In this document: positions 22,740-35,092 of the stretch, one piece after another | How positions within the stretch are numbered: the stretch's first letter is position 1 | Layout of the letters: each line of letters begins with the position of its first letter | NCBI RefSeq assembly: GCF_027744825.2 | Contig: NC_071342.1 | Coordinates: 17,200,501-17,264,500, forward strand | Length of the DNA stretch: 64,000 bases | Direction: 5' to 3' | DNA from: Synchiropus splendidus | Taxonomy: Eukaryota; Chordata; Actinopteri; Syngnathiformes; Callionymidae | Position numbers and translations under genes: made by a program | Notes under the pieces: model-generated | Told to the model about the DNA's origin: nothing | What the model saw: the letters and a program-made list of their open reading frames with translations, nothing else | Database searches by the model: none

Positions 22740-23670
22740 AAAGGGCAGCACGGTGGAGTAGTGGTTTGTGCTGTAACCTCACAGCAAGAAGGTTTAGAGT
22801 AGGTTGTAAAGTCGGTACAGAGGTACCTCGGTCTCGACCACAATCCGTTCCAGACGGCTGTTCGAGAAGCGATTTGTTTGAAATCTGAATCGATTTTTCC
22901 CATGACAATGAATGGAAAAAGAAAGAATGCGTTCCAAGCCTTAAAATAGTCTTTTGTAGGAGTGAATGTAGAGTGTCTGCTGCAGGTGGCTGTTCCTCTA
23001 TGTGTGTGGCCGCTGCATGTGGGAGGGGTTGCCGAGTGAGTGACGTCTCTCCAGAAGTGAAGAGGTGCCCGGTGCGTGTCCAGCTCTGAATGTGCGCTTC
23101 TGTGCAGTTTGGCTGTGACAAAGTCATAAACCAAGTCACGCTCTGTCCCAGACTCGCCTCATCCCTGTCCCAGCTCCAGCCCACAACAGGACATCAAACC
23201 CTGGAGTGAGCGCTCCAGCACCTCCCCTGTGACACTCTACCACGGTCCAGTGCGGAGACAGGAAAGGTTTTACACCTCAATATGAAGAAAAAACAGTCAG
23301 TAAATGTAGCTAACGCTACACATCTGCATACAGAGGCTGCGTTATACACAATAACAAAGCGCGTCGAGGGTCAGCTGATCGGTCCGCGCACGTTATGTTT
23401 TTTCCAGCTTTATTCGGTGGTGTTCGAGTTCTGGATTTTCGTTCGAAATCAGAAGCAAAAAAACCTCGTAATTGTCGTTCAAAGTCCGATTTGTTCTAAG
23501 TCTGGGATGTTCGAAAACCAGGTTCCACTGTATATTGTTTCATACAGAGAATTGGTAACTACATGTTTACTGAATGTGTGAGTGTGTGAATGTTTCTTTG
23601 TCCACGTGCGTCCTGTTCTGGATGCCTCGCCTCTTACTGCAGCAGCCAGTTGGGAATGAAGAGGAGGAAA
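22740..23670 (+). repeat. Common fish repeat interrupted by a TIR transposon
   Basis: The left part 22740-22815 (AGGGCAGCACGGTGGAGTAG, TAACCTCACAGCAAGAAGG) and the right part 23533-23670 (TGAGTGTGTGAATGTTTCTT, TGTCC, GCAGCCAGTTGGGAATG) are successive pieces of the abundant fish repeat of the GGCAGCACGGTGG type. The TIR element 22818-23530 lies between them, so it inserted into an existing copy. Confidence 0.65.
22818..23530. mobile_element. Tc1/mariner-pogo-like non-autonomous TIR element, copy 1 (713 bp)
   Basis: Ends CAGAGGTACCTCGGTCTCGA and AAAACCAGGTTCCACTG are flanked by TA on both sides (22816-22817, 23531-23532), as for the Tc1/mariner superfamily. The interior is shared with copies at 54393-55070 and 62587-63311. 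A long minus-strand frame starting MGWSWDRDEASLG runs through all copies but resembles no transposase. It is probably an incidental frame. Confidence 0.85.
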
Positions 23671-24305
23671 TAGAGAAGTGAAGTTGACCATGAAACACTT
23701 GCTTAAATTCTGTTGGTGTACTGGTTTTACATCTGGATTTGAGGTTTTGTCCACTGCAGGTTAGGCTTCCAGGTCTGTTTAGGTTCAGAAAAAAAATTCA
23801 ATTACGTACACCGATAGCAAAAATACTCCACTATAACTTTAATGTGACTGTAGTCATTTATTTTGTTGTTTATTCTTGCTATATAAATACTGTTCTAATA
23901 TATTTCTTCTTTCTGCATAAACATAATCGGTAATGTCAAGGATTAGGACCAGTCGGTTTTTCATCTGTTGGTCCAAACCAGTAAAATGGATGGAAGGATG
24001 AGAGCAAACAGAGACAGAGTCAGTGAATCTGGGATCACAACCATCAGTTCTCTCAGCTTAGACAACTGTTGTGAGAAGATCTGGGGGCAGATCAAGGGCC
24101 ATATTGCGAGGCTATATTTCCACTCTGGTGAGTCTGGCGATCCCCTTTCCTTTAGCTCAGGATTGATACTGGCCTGCTATTGATTTGAGCTTATGGTTCA
24201 TTAAGAGTGAAGAAGAATGAGCTGCATACTCCATCCTGAAGCTCAGAAATATATCCATGCAAAATATGAAATAGCTTTTCTGGCTCAATCGAGGGGTAGA
24301 CTCAG
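23671..24305. other. Intergenic sequence without recognised genes
   Basis: AT-rich sequence with no exon or repeat family recognised, up to the GAATCA tail of the next LINE. Confidence 0.5.
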
Positions 24306-24845
24306 CCATGGAAAACATCAGAATCAGAATCAGAATCAGAATCAGAATCAAATTTATTGCCATGGTCAGTGGGGAGCCCACTGACTAGGAAAGTGCCTTG
24401 GAATAAAGTGCAACAAAAAACAAATAAAATAAAATAAATAGAATAACATTACAACAAGGCTGTTCATGAATTTAACAGTCTGACGGCCGAGGGAAAGAAG
24501 CTGTTCCTGTGACGGGAGGTTCTGATCTGGATGGACCGTAGCCTCCTGCCAGAGGGAAGAGGAACAAACAGTCCATGTCCAGGGTGAGAAGGGTCGGCTC
24601 TGATCCGACCTTCACGTCTCTGGGTCCTAGAGGCATACAGGTCCTGAAGAGGTGGCAGGCTGCAACCGATCACCTTCTCAGCAGAACGTACGATGCGCTG
24701 CAGTCTGCTCTTGTCCCTGGAGGTGGCGCCGTTGTACCAGACAGTGATAGAGGAGGTGAGGATGGACTGGATGATGGCCGTGTAGAACTCCACCAGCAAC
24801 ATCGCAGTCTTGTCGATGGAGTGGCTGAATGGTGCCTCTTAAGGT
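24306..24845 (-). mobile_element. 5'-truncated LINE with open C-terminal frame and GATTCT tail (L2/CR1-like)
   Basis: The minus-strand frame 24464-24802 encodes the C-terminus of a LINE polyprotein: VEFYTAIIQSILTSSITVWY, SRLQRIVRSAEKVIGCS, DPSHPGH, PSGRRLRSIQ, RTSRHRNSFFPSAVRLLNS. It is open to its natural stop, better preserved than the copy at 13170. The 3' end carries the microsatellite (GATTCT)n on the minus strand (24310-24350), typical of this LINE group. It is truncated at its 5' end near 24845, so inactive. Confidence 0.88.
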
Positions 24846-25590
24846 ACAAGCCATTGTCTCCAATTGGATTACCTTGGTCAGAGAGACCGACTTCTAAAGA
24901 CGACACTAAAAAAATATGCATCAACCACTTGGATGCATTTATATTTATGATGTTACCCACGTCATAGTGAAATGTCTGTTGCTGAGCTTTCAGATTTCTA
25001 CATTCGCCCAAGCCAAGCATGAATCCACTGTCCAGTTATATGACAAAAGTCCCCTGGGCTTTACACAGGTTACAGAAGAATATTGGAAGACAATAAAAAG
25101 TTGAGCCTTTACTTGACCTGTGTGAATCATTTGTATTTTTGCTGCTTCCTTTTCATGCTTCAAGTGTGTCTCACTGACAGTATTCACAAAGAGCTGAAGT
25201 CTCTGTAGGTATGTCATTGCTGTGACAGGCTATGACGGATATGGCATCCCCCGTGGCTTGCCCAACCATACACACACTTTTTTTTTTTCAGGGAGGGACC
25301 ACCAGCTCTAACTCTCCGGAGAACACATTCACGCATTAAGTCAGTCATGTTCGGATGCACCGAGCTAAACCCGACTAAACTGATCTTTCTTGAATGACCT
25401 TTCTGCATTAGTGCCACTGCAGTGCAGTTCATGAATGATTAATGGCGAAGCTGACTGTTTTGGGCCTGCCAAGCCGAGTTTTCTGCCTGACAGAAACATG
25501 GTAACTTAGAGGCATAGTGGAGCATGGAAACAGTGGCTGCTGGACACAAATAAGGCCCGAAACAACCTGAGATAAGTAAACAGGGCTCAG
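24846..25590. other. Intergenic sequence without recognised genes
   Basis: No exon is supported. A T-run lies at about 25279-25289. Confidence 0.5.
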
Positions 25591-25599
25591 GTCTCAGTG

Positions 25600-26165
25600 T
25601 GTGTGTTTGTGTGGAGGTGTGTGTGGGCTTGCTTATCCCACTTTGTGGGGACCAAACACTATCCTTGTGAGGACCGGGGGGACATTAGGCAGGACCCCAA
25701 GAGGTTAAGCCTCCATTTGAGGATGAAGACTTGGAAATAACTGGGTCAGAGCCCTGGTTAAGGTTAGCCGTTTGTTTTGCATGGTTAAGTCTAGGGTGAG
25801 AGGCTGGCGAAGGCATCATGGCAATGAGAAACCTCACAATGTCCTCACAAGGATAGAAAAGTAAACAAGCATTTGTGCAAGTGTGTGAGTGTGTTAACTT
25901 GGAACTTGGAAACACACATCCTTGTGGGGACCTTTTGCTATTTGGGACCCTTTGCCGGTTCCTGCAAGGTTGGGATTTTTACCAATTTTTAATCGATTTT
26001 GCAATTTTAGGACTAAAACTTCAAAATATCTGGGACATTATAATCCATTTTATGTTTGGTTTAGGTCCTGGTTAAGGTTAGCCATTTGTTTTGGATGGTT
26101 AGATTTAGGATTAGAGGCTGGGGAAGGCATGAAATGTCAATGAAATGTCCCCACAAAACTTAAAA
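25600..26165 (+). repeat. Two diverged tandem copies of a GTGGGGACC-type repeat
   Basis: Copy 1 (about 25630-25860) and copy 2 (about 25915-26160) share TCCTTGTGAGGACC/TCCTTGTGGGGACC, CTGGTTAAGGTTAGCC, TTTGTTTTG-ATGGTTA, GAGAGGCTGG-GAAGGCAT and a closing ATGTCC-CACAA. Each copy starts with TTGTGGGGACC and ends with its approximate inverse GTCCTCACAA, so it may be an old TIR element. GT-rich tracts flank the pair. Confidence 0.8.
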
Positions 26166-26179
26166 AAAAACACAATATG

Positions 26180-26216
26180 TGTGTGCAAATGTGTGTTTGT
26201 GTGTGTGTGCGCGTGG
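26180..26216. repeat. GT-rich microsatellite
   Basis: Imperfect TGTG tract ending in GCGCGTGGG, adjoining the tandem repeat pair. Confidence 0.8.
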
Positions 26217-27750
26217 GTTTACCCTAGTTTTCACTCTTAGACATCTCTTCAGCCGAGAATGATATAGAACGATTACATAAGAAAATATAAAGGTATTAAG
26301 ATGGATGTGGTGTTGCTATGGCTCATGGAAATGATAGTTGCTGGCACCTCATCATAACCCTTTCTTGCTGAAGGAAGTGGGTTGGATGTGTGGCTTTAAA
26401 TTAGCCCACAAAATGCCCCGCAATTTTTTTTATATAGATCTTTAATTCATTCTTGAGAAGTGCTTGTTCATGCAGTACTTCCTCCACGACTGTTGGGGGC
26501 AATATTTAGGACGTCATACGACATATCACATTGGGCAGTACAAGATATTGATGTTCAATAAGTTACAATGGTCACAATGCTTCACATTGTTTGTGTTTAT
26601 AATGTGGCTTTTCGGTTGATATTGTGTCCCTTGTGCCAGTGTTGTTGAAGTGTGCGTGTCCATTTTACACTCCATGGTCCTCTTCAATATGCAGTTGAAT
26701 AGCAACAGACTCTTACACATCAGTTGCTTACTCCCCATATTGACACTAGACTTCAATGCACTTCATGAGCTTTACTCCACAAAGTGAAGCTATCCGTATT
26801 AAGTTGTTTTACAAATACTGTCTTTATTTTATCAGATGAAAACTAATGAATGACTGAACTAGGAGGCTACTAAAACAGGCCTCCATGCCTTTTAAACCCA
26901 TCACATCATATCCTGTTGTTCGTCTGATTCAGGACGCACTTTGAAAGTTGCACTGTGAGAATAATAACACCATGAGTGGAGGCGTCTGTGGAAATGAAGG
27001 GAAATATTGGGAGATAATGGAAAAGATAATTGACTCTCAGTGTGAGCTGATCGAGGGAAGATGAGAATATGTGCCGTTTTGCAGATGGCACTGACTAACT
27101 TTTATTTATTTCTTTAGTCAAAGACGTGAACATTACCAACGAGGCAAACCTCTTTGGCACTTGATGGGGCTCTGTTGACTACAAAAGCACAAACAACATC
27201 AAATCAAAGTGTTTTACTCAGAGCTGGCGAGATGAAAACAATCGGTTTCTCATATCTTTCTGACAGCGTTCAACTCCTCCAGCTCTTATGAAAGAGACAG
27301 CACAAAGGGAACACTGGCCAAGAATGTCACCGCAGAAATGTGAGTCGATCAGACACTAAAGCTGCCATCAGCATCACTGTCGCAGGCAAACCATGACTTC
27401 TTATTAAAAAAATATATATATTATAATCATATACTCGACTGCCAAGAGGGCAGTGTGACGGGATAAAACCAGTCTTTAAACTGAAACACAACTGACAGGA
27501 GCAAGTGACTAAAGAGATAAAATCTTCATGTTATATTTATAGTTCCGTAGAATTTGCCATCTTTTTTTATGAAGCCTGAAGTTGGACACTGCATCCTTCA
27601 TGTGTCAGTATTCGATGTCTTCTATTGACATTAATAACCTTGTGATAGCAGCTGTTTGATGGTTTCATTTTGTCCACATCCTTGTATAGTGCTGGGTGTA
27701 AACCGGTATCTGGAGATACAATACACATCCCTTTGCTGTAGTGACGATAC
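26217..27750. other. Intergenic sequence without recognised genes
   Basis: Apparently unique sequence. No exon or repeat family was recognised. Confidence 0.5.
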
Positions 27751-27754
27751 GGTA

Positions 27755-27960
27755 TATTAGACTTAGACTTAGACTTTCTTTATTGTCATTGCACAAAAAC
27801 ATATCACTGTATTATGGCAACGAAATTTCGGTCTGAGGCTTCCGGTTCCCGAAAACAAAAACTATATGTCCAAAATAAATAAACATAAGACAAATTCTAA
27901 GAAAAAAAATAAAAAAATAAATAAAAATAATAATAGTAATAATAGAAATAAATAAAATGC
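27755..27960 (-). mobile_element. LINE 3'-end fragment (non-LTR, antisense)
   Basis: (TTAGAC)n followed by TTTCTTTATTGTCATTGCAC and CAACGAAATTTCGGTC is the reverse of a widespread fish non-LTR 3' end. The hexamer at the edge is the 3' tail repeat. Only the tail is present. Confidence 0.6.
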
Positions 27961-29700
27961 TCCCTTGGCTTCCCGACCTCCAGGACCAACATAAGGGGAC
28001 AAAAGTCAGGTAGGTCTTTATTAGTACTGCATTTAATTTTATTTTACAATTTATTCATATATTTTGGATATTTGCAAAGGACATTCAGGGATGGTCTGGT
28101 AAAAAAAAAAAGAGTTGGAAATAGTGGATACACTATTTTTTTTGGTCCCTCCCCACGAGCCCTCCCAAACCCTGCCACCATGGATATCAGGAATGGAAGC
28201 AGTCATTGATAATGTGGAATCCTAGGGAACTGTGAAAGACCATAGCCAGACTCATGACAGCATGTAAGCAAGTGAAAGCTGGTGAAGACAATGGCCGGAT
28301 GCCAAACACTTCGCGAACAGTACCTTTTCAAGTACAATTCTCACTTGAACAGTCACCTTGAGCTCCAGCCGTAAAATTCTGCTGGTTAGTGGAGGCACTG
28401 AAGAGAAAAATAGATGATGGTCCAGGATTGGTGCGCTGGTGCAGAAGGTAGCTCTCATTGATAATGCATCAGGAGGGCAACTCCTTCAGGACCACATTCA
28501 TGCAATGTATGAGGCAGGCATTTAGGCATGAAAGTGCATGTGACCTCTTGCTCGGAGCCCCTGGCCAGAGTAAATGGGGATGTCTCCGCCTGGTTTTCTT
28601 GCCATGCGTGTGTCCACGTGGCATGGACAGGGAGTCCCCCCGACATCAACTCTTCCCACTTCCAGACAAAGGGATGAAACATTCATGAGATATTCCCGGC
28701 AGTGGCAGATTCAATATTGTCAGGTTGTGATGGCCTCACCACCTTTTCTGTCTCAGGTGCCTTTGAATCGGTCGCCGCACTTGATAGAGCTTCCCAGTGA
28801 ATACATAAAGCCAATGTAGAATGATTACCAAATGCGCTTCTTCAGAGAAAAAGACTGGCATTTCTTTTTTTTTTTTTTGTTCTTTGTTGTGCCTCTGACC
28901 TTTGAAAATATCACAGATTAAATCTTTAATTATTTATGAAAGCCAGGGGTGGCGACAGGATAGGCTGCCTCATGCAACGGGGCATTCTTAATGCAAGAGC
29001 AAATGTTGATGTTTTGCCATTTGTGCCCTGTCGGCAATTTGACATGCCTTGACATTTTTGTTTGAGGACATTAAATTTGTTTATCCTTTCTGATGTCGTG
29101 ACGCTGAGGCGCGTGGGATTGGCTGGATACAACATTTGACTGCGGGTGAAGCGACAACAATTTGATTAAAATGAAATGTATATTGATTTAAGTGTGTCTG
29201 TTGCAGTTAAATGCATTATAATATCTTCTCCAGTATTGGGGTGTCACTTGTTTGTATACCAGTGACACACATGACACACCTTTTTGATACATCAGTGATT
29301 CCAGCTCTAGCTTTTTAGGCATAGTTTTTGCAAATATTCTGGCCTCTACACAGACTGACAACACGGCTATATATTTCGCTGTAGCTTTATAGTCAGTGCT
29401 GATCTGAAAAAAAGAGGAAATATACTGAAGCTGCTCACCCTCAAATTCCACAACTTTCAAATGACCAACCATCCTCTCACTTGCAGTGTATACATTGCCC
29501 CCTAAGCTCTTCTCACATGACAGGTTTGAATGAACGCCACAATGTTCTTGCTCTCCTCATCTCACCATTTAACACATTTAATGTTTGCCTCCTCTTTCTT
29601 TAGCAGTGATTGATAAACAATGTCACATTATCCATAGTTGCCCAAAAGACAGAAATCATGATGGACAAAAAAAACCCAAACAAATATATACATTGATGCA
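27961..29700. other. Intergenic sequence without recognised genes
   Basis: No exon is supported. A T-run lies at about 28867-28879. Overlapping open frames at 28252-28819 on both strands lack any recognised domain. Confidence 0.5.
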
Positions 29701-29734
29701 TCAGCAGTGGACTTAACAGACAGTGCTCTCACAT

Positions 29735-29820
29735 CGCTAGTAATGTGGCATTGGCCACGTGGAATCTCTCAGAGGGCCGTATCTGGCCGGCTGTCCATCT
29801 GTTGCCCACCTCTGCATGAG
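29735..29820 (+). mobile_element. hAT-like fragment
   Basis: CAGAGGGCCGTATCTGGCCG followed by GTTGCCCACCTCTG resembles the end of a hAT family whose consensus reads like GGGCCGTATCTGGCCCGCGG and TTGCCCACCTCTG. Boundaries are approximate. Confidence 0.45.
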
Positions 29821-30134
29821 ACCATTCGAAGTGGGGTTTGTGTTTTAGGAGAGAGCGTCATCCTAAGGTCAGACCTCGCAAGTCAATGACTACAGTAGGT
29901 AGGGTTTAGATGTAATAGATGCACCCACCAGACGTCGGGGGGAGTGACGGGAATACAGCGGTCAGCTATCTGGGACCGACCCTTCGAGGTAGCTGCCACT
30001 GTATTTACGAAACAGTATTGCGGGATTCCATGACTTAGAAAACTGTTTGTGAATGTTATTATTTTAGTGGTAAAAACTGGTTTTCCTGCTAAGAAACAAA
30101 TTTATTTAAAACTTTTCTAGCTGTTCCAAGAGCC

Positions 30135-30320
30135 AGAGAATGTCCACACGAACCAGGTCGTCGGGTCCCCCGCGCTTGACTACCACCTAGTTCTCTCTGC
30201 ACCCGACAAGTTTCCTCCGCAGGGTGGCTGGACGCACCCTTAGAGATAGGGTGAGGAGTTCGGTCAACCGGGAGGAGCTCGGGGTGGAGCCGCTGCTCCT
30301 CCAGATTAAGTGAATGCAGA
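30135..30320 (+). mobile_element. LINE C-terminal fragment, spliced and truncated
   Basis: The sequence GGGTGGCTGGACGCACCCTT, AGAGATAGGGTGAGGAGTTC and GAGCCGCTGCTCCTCC matches a fish non-LTR retrotransposon region often found as short copies. The antisense relative at 38289-38640 overlaps its right part (GAGATA...GAGGAGTTC). Confidence 0.65.
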
Positions 30321-32205
30321 AGAGTTTTAAAGGTTTAAATGATGGAAAAAGAACATTAAACAAAGACATGGTTTCTACTATGGAGAGCTCACCCTCTTGC
30401 AACAGTGTCCACCGAGACACTGAAGTTTACACAGGAATCAGAAAGCTACACTGAAGACCTTCACATGTTGTGTAGTTAGTCTTTATTTGACTTGAAATTG
30501 AAAGGGAAGATGATGTTGTTCAGGTCCCTTGGGTTGCAAAATGGTTTTCAGAATGCTCTTCATATAATCCATGATTACAAAAAAGTTAACAGCAGTCTAT
30601 ACAACAGTAACACAGTAAACACAGCAGGTGACACGTATGTCAGAGTACAGCAGCAGATTTCTAACACGCATCTCAAAAGGTGGAGTTAGAGAAGCCATTT
30701 GATCTGGGTTCGGCTCATGACATCACTAGTCTCTGCTACTTTTTTTTCAAGGTCATGTACCAAACATTTTGGGAAGCCCCAAATATCATCATTTGAATAC
30801 ACCCGATTTTCACAACAAAGTTCTGCTAAGGATGGCCTTAAGGTAACGCAGTGTAAGCGTTTTATGGAGCAGTGTTTCGTTCTTGAGTGTTATATTTAAA
30901 GAGTGTGCGACAGGATGCTGTTTCTCTTGGCTCATGTTGCTGAAGCGCCGGGCCTGATGGCCTGGCAGCACATGTCAGGGTCAACTCTGCATCATTCCCC
31001 AAATCTGCTCAGATTGGTTCCTGTGGCGTGGAGGGTGAGCGAATGAGTGATAGAAATACATTCAACAACAGCTGCTCTTCTCCATGATGCTTTGGCAGCT
31101 CTCAAAAATGTGTCTAAATCATTCAAAATTTTATTTTGTTTTGAAGACGCTCACATTATATGAAAATACCTACTTGACGTAAACTGTTAGCATGACCATT
31201 CTCATTTACTGACAGAGGGAATAGCTGTGAAAATAAGTCCCCAACAGTGGCGTTTGATATGCAAATGTTCCTTTTGCAACCCCCCCAGTACACGCGAGCA
31301 CTGGGACTCTGGGGAGGATCTGAACATCACAGTTTAAGAGCACTAACATGCATCACTCCAAATAACCCATGAAATGAAAGGCATCATGTTGGTTGATGAT
31401 GGGACTAAATCAGAGCGCACGACTGATAATACATCACTCTTCTGGTTCCTCAGAAAAATCAAGACTGAATGTTTCAGCGGTGTGTGAACGATGATCAGAA
31501 AATAGCGGGTCAGGCTACAAGGAAGCCTGAAGGTGGAAGGTAAGATCATCCATGTAGATAATAGTCATAGATCTGTTCTTAACAACCAATGACCCTAGTC
31601 GGATGGCAAATATGTATGCTAGCAACTCAACACATCTTAATGCATCAAATGTCCTGGTGGTGCGAAGAGACTGGGACAGTTTTTAGATGGACGGAGATTG
31701 GTATGTGTTCACCAATATATCCAGCAGGGGGTGCAGCCCACAGTCAAAAGTTTATGGCAGTGACACACCAACATGCAGTGACAAAACCAACATGGCGACT
31801 GTGGAGGAAGATACTGAGAGGAAGGCCAGCACACTGGCCAGGGCAGAGGGGAATGAAGACAGACAGTCTGCAGTCTGTACTCCACCACAATTCTGGCCAG
31901 GAAAGACTGCCACCTGTCCACTGCCCTAGTTCTGAAGTCCACCTAGAAGCCATGCTAAAACCACGTACCTGATTCAAGAACTGTGTTTTCAAGTATTCCA
32001 CTTTACATTTTTAGGTGCCACACTGTTAAAAAAAGATATATAAAAAGTGTTGCCTGGCAATGGGACTAGGTTTATTTGTTCTGAATGACAAAATGACAAA
32101 CCTTTCTAAAGCTTGTTCCATGTCCCATCATGAACATATCCTGAAATTTTCTATTGAATCCGAGCAGAACCTTTCAAGGTATGTCGATGGAAGCTCTGGG
32201 TGAAG
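30321..32205. other. Intergenic sequence without recognised genes
   Basis: The open frame 31589-31972 (plus) and its shadows have no recognised domain. No repeats of note apart from a C-run near 31281. Confidence 0.5.

Positions 32206-32206
<1 letters not shown>

Positions 32207-32262
<56 letters not shown>
32207..32262. repeat. (TAA)n microsatellite
   Basis: About 18 uninterrupted TAA units. Confidence 0.97.
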
Positions 32263-32263
<1 letters not shown>

Positions 32264-34349
32264 TCATATTTTAAATTATAAAATATATTAAGTTTACACT
32301 TAATATCTGAAAATTAAATCTCCACTTTGGAAACTGTTCAACTCTAAAGCCCAGTAGGGATTTTAAGAACATGACTTATTCCTTTTTTCTCCAGAGACAC
32401 AGTTCTTAAACAATCTATTCAGCACCCACTGGCCTGCACATATTAAAAGGGAATGAGCTTAAGATATTTTATGACATCCTCTATCTCCCCTCAATGATGC
32501 TGTTTAGAAAAGACATATTTTTATTTCGACCAATCCTCTTACATTTAACTTCATTTCCAGACTACATGGGACAAATTTAATCCAATGCTTACTAGATGAG
32601 AATGTTCTTTGACATAGTGTGACACAGCAGTCAGCCATGACCATCGCTACTATTTACTATATAATCGGTGGCAATCTCCACACATTCGCCGGCGTCTTAA
32701 GCAAATGCAATTCTAAGGATATCGAAGATTAAAAGAATTACTCTGAAAAAAAGATTGCATTGAAGGCTTCAGATGACCTAGTTTCCAGCATCTCTCCAGT
32801 AGCTTCGCTGCTCTGGAGGCTTCAGATATTTTGTGAATGCTGTACGGTATCATACGTCGTGTCTGTCTGCGTCTCCGTTGTGAGTCTCTTTTCTTGCTTC
32901 CTTGTACTTTGTGTTTTTTTTTTCTCCAGCTGATTGCTGAAATAAATTCTTGGATCTTATAAAAACAGTGACCTAAATTTAATTTACCCCCTCAAACCAA
33001 CAGAAAATTGCATTTGAAGCGGCGCAGCAACCTTCAATATTCACCACACGTCAGCAAGGCGTCGTTTTTAAAGCGGCATTCTTAATAGAGGAAGATATCA
33101 TGAACTTGCTTCAACCTGTCAGGCTGGCAGCTACCGCATAAAACGCTCAGAGGAGCCTAGGAGACAAGTGAAGGAAGAAAAAGCGTGTCTCGTGGAGGTC
33201 TGTTGGCTGTCAAACACTTCACATGGCAATATGGAAATTCCAGCAGACGGCAACAATCACAAACCGAACAGGAGACGACTTATCAACTGCTTTGTGTCTG
33301 CGTTTTGCTTCAGCTTGCACCTATTTATATAGCGACTGATGAATCTCTTATATGTAAGCGAGTGATCTCACTATAAAACAATTGACATCTTCGCATGCAA
33401 ATGTATTCAGTGCTGGGATGCTTTCATGCCTTGGCTATCCAGTCTTCTTATTTTGGCATTTCGCATCATGGTGAGTCAACATCCCCCATCTTGTCTTCAG
33501 TTACCGCATGCATGAACCTCATTGATAAGCTTTCTCTATTTTTTCCTGGAAACCAACATTTTTCATCCAATACCGTTTCTTCTCTAAAGATGTCCAAACA
33601 TCCGAGTGAGGATCTATTTATTCGGTATTTATGTCCGCCTGAGACTGGCAGGAGCCACAGATGAACTTGTTTCCTTTCCAACCGAAAAACATACATTTTA
33701 GAAATAATAACAGAAAAATTAACAAAATGTGACTCAGAACCATCGCAGGATTCTCAAGGCTGCGCTGGAATTTTGGAAAAGAGAGGAGGAGCGGTACAAA
33801 TATGAGAAAAATATGGCCACGCTTGAACCATACCATATGTACTTTTAAATGAACCCCTTGGACAGTACACATGCTGTCTCACCAGAAGCACTACTTCTCC
33901 ACCATCAGCATCATTTAGGGACCGTCAACAAATTTGGCTTCATGAACTGATCCACATTATCAGTGAAAAACAACCATGATGGAATTATGGAATTCTTCCA
34001 AGACACTACGCGTATGTGAGATACAATGGATATGCTATATCTGTGCATCATGTGCATGAATTATTATTATGTGTGGATTTTTATTTTGGCTTGCGCCCGA
34101 TGTGACCGTCTAGGATTTATGCTGCTCAACCTTTTTCTTCGACTTTTCACTTGGCAAAAATCCCAGCATGCTGCGGGAAAAAAAAAACAAAAAACGCCCT
34201 AATCCTGTTTATCTGAATTAGCTTGGAAACAAAAAAATCCAATGAACGAACCATTGAAATTCAGGTGTGGAAGTAGCCACAAGCTGTGAAAAATAAATAT
34301 CTAAATAAAATAACACACAAATACACATTCACAAAGAGATTCCAGTCAC
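32263..34349. other. Intergenic sequence without recognised genes
   Basis: Mostly unique AT-rich sequence. A decayed antisense LINE fragment is possible at 33465-33560 (CATCTTGTCTTCAGTTACCG, CATGAACCTCATTGATAAG). Confidence 0.5.
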
Positions 34350-34868
34350 TTACAGTTGATGATTATCGGCCGTTTTTGGGCCATTTTTCACTATCGGTCC
34401 TCGTCGCTATCGACCTACGTCATATCGGTCCCTGCAGGTATTTGTCCAGTTGCACCCCTTGTGTTAAGAATCCAGCCTGCCACTCATTTGTGCCTTTGGA
34501 AAAGTAAAAGTCTACTGCCTTTTTTGATGTTTTTGTTAAATCATGTTTTCATCAATGGTAAATTCATTTATCCTTTTTTCCCTTCATCTGGAGTTTAGGT
34601 CACTGACTGCATCACATGTTAAATGTTGTAAGGGTTATTGAGCTGTTTTTGCAAGTTAGTCATTTTTCTGTTCAAGTAAAGCTATAAAACCATTCTGTAC
34701 AAGACTGTGGACATTTTTTTCTCATGGAAGGTCTGCAAACAAATCAATACCTCCACAATGTAATGTACTTAATACCTATCGACCTAGAATATCTATTGGC
34801 TTTCCTTAGCCACCAGATATCGATATCGGTATCTGCCCTAATAAAAAGCGTATCGGTCGACCCTTGGT
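34350..34868 (-). mobile_element. hAT-like element with ATCGGTC termini
   Basis: The right end reads ATCGATATCGGTATCTGCCC, AAGCGTATCGGTCGACCCTT; the left part reads GATGATTATCGGCCGTTTTT, TATCGACCTACGTCATATCGG. Repeated, inverted ATCGGT words and the GGGTCGACCGATA end are typical of a fish hAT family. The left terminus is degraded. No transposase frame was found. Confidence 0.6.
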
Positions 34869-35042
34869 CCAGATGTTGGACCTTGTTGCGTTTGACGGCT
34901 GGATCTGTTTGGTGTCGAAACAAAGATTGTAGATGCGCGTGGGTAAAAAGAAGAAGAAAAAAAGTCCACTCTTAGCTGCCTTGCGAAAACTTCTCATCAT
35001 ATTTCCGCTCCAACTCCTCACTGGCGATGCGTTTACCAATTG

Positions 35043-35092
35043 CAGGAGGCCCCTGGGCAGACCTAGGACATGCTGGAGGGATTCAATTCATT
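35043..35092 (+). mobile_element. Short LINE C-terminal fragment
   Basis: GGAGGCCCCTGGGCAGACCT followed by AGGACATGCTGGAGGGATTC encodes a GRPRTCWRDS-type peptide, the C-terminal motif of the same LINE group as 38289-38640. Confidence 0.5.

Noticed and set aside
22741..22801. tRNA-like gene or SINE head (GTAGTGG...GGTTTAGAG)
   Set aside because: It only loosely resembles tRNA A and B boxes, cannot fold into a full cloverleaf as far as I can see, and fits the common fish repeat better.
22672..23184. 170-codon minus-strand frame as a gene
   Set aside because: It lies mostly inside TIR element copy 1 and recurs in the other two copies; no known domain.
24310..24350. Regular GAATCA repeats as a CRISPR-like array
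   Set aside because: It is a 6-bp microsatellite forming the 3' tail of a LINE; there are no spacers.
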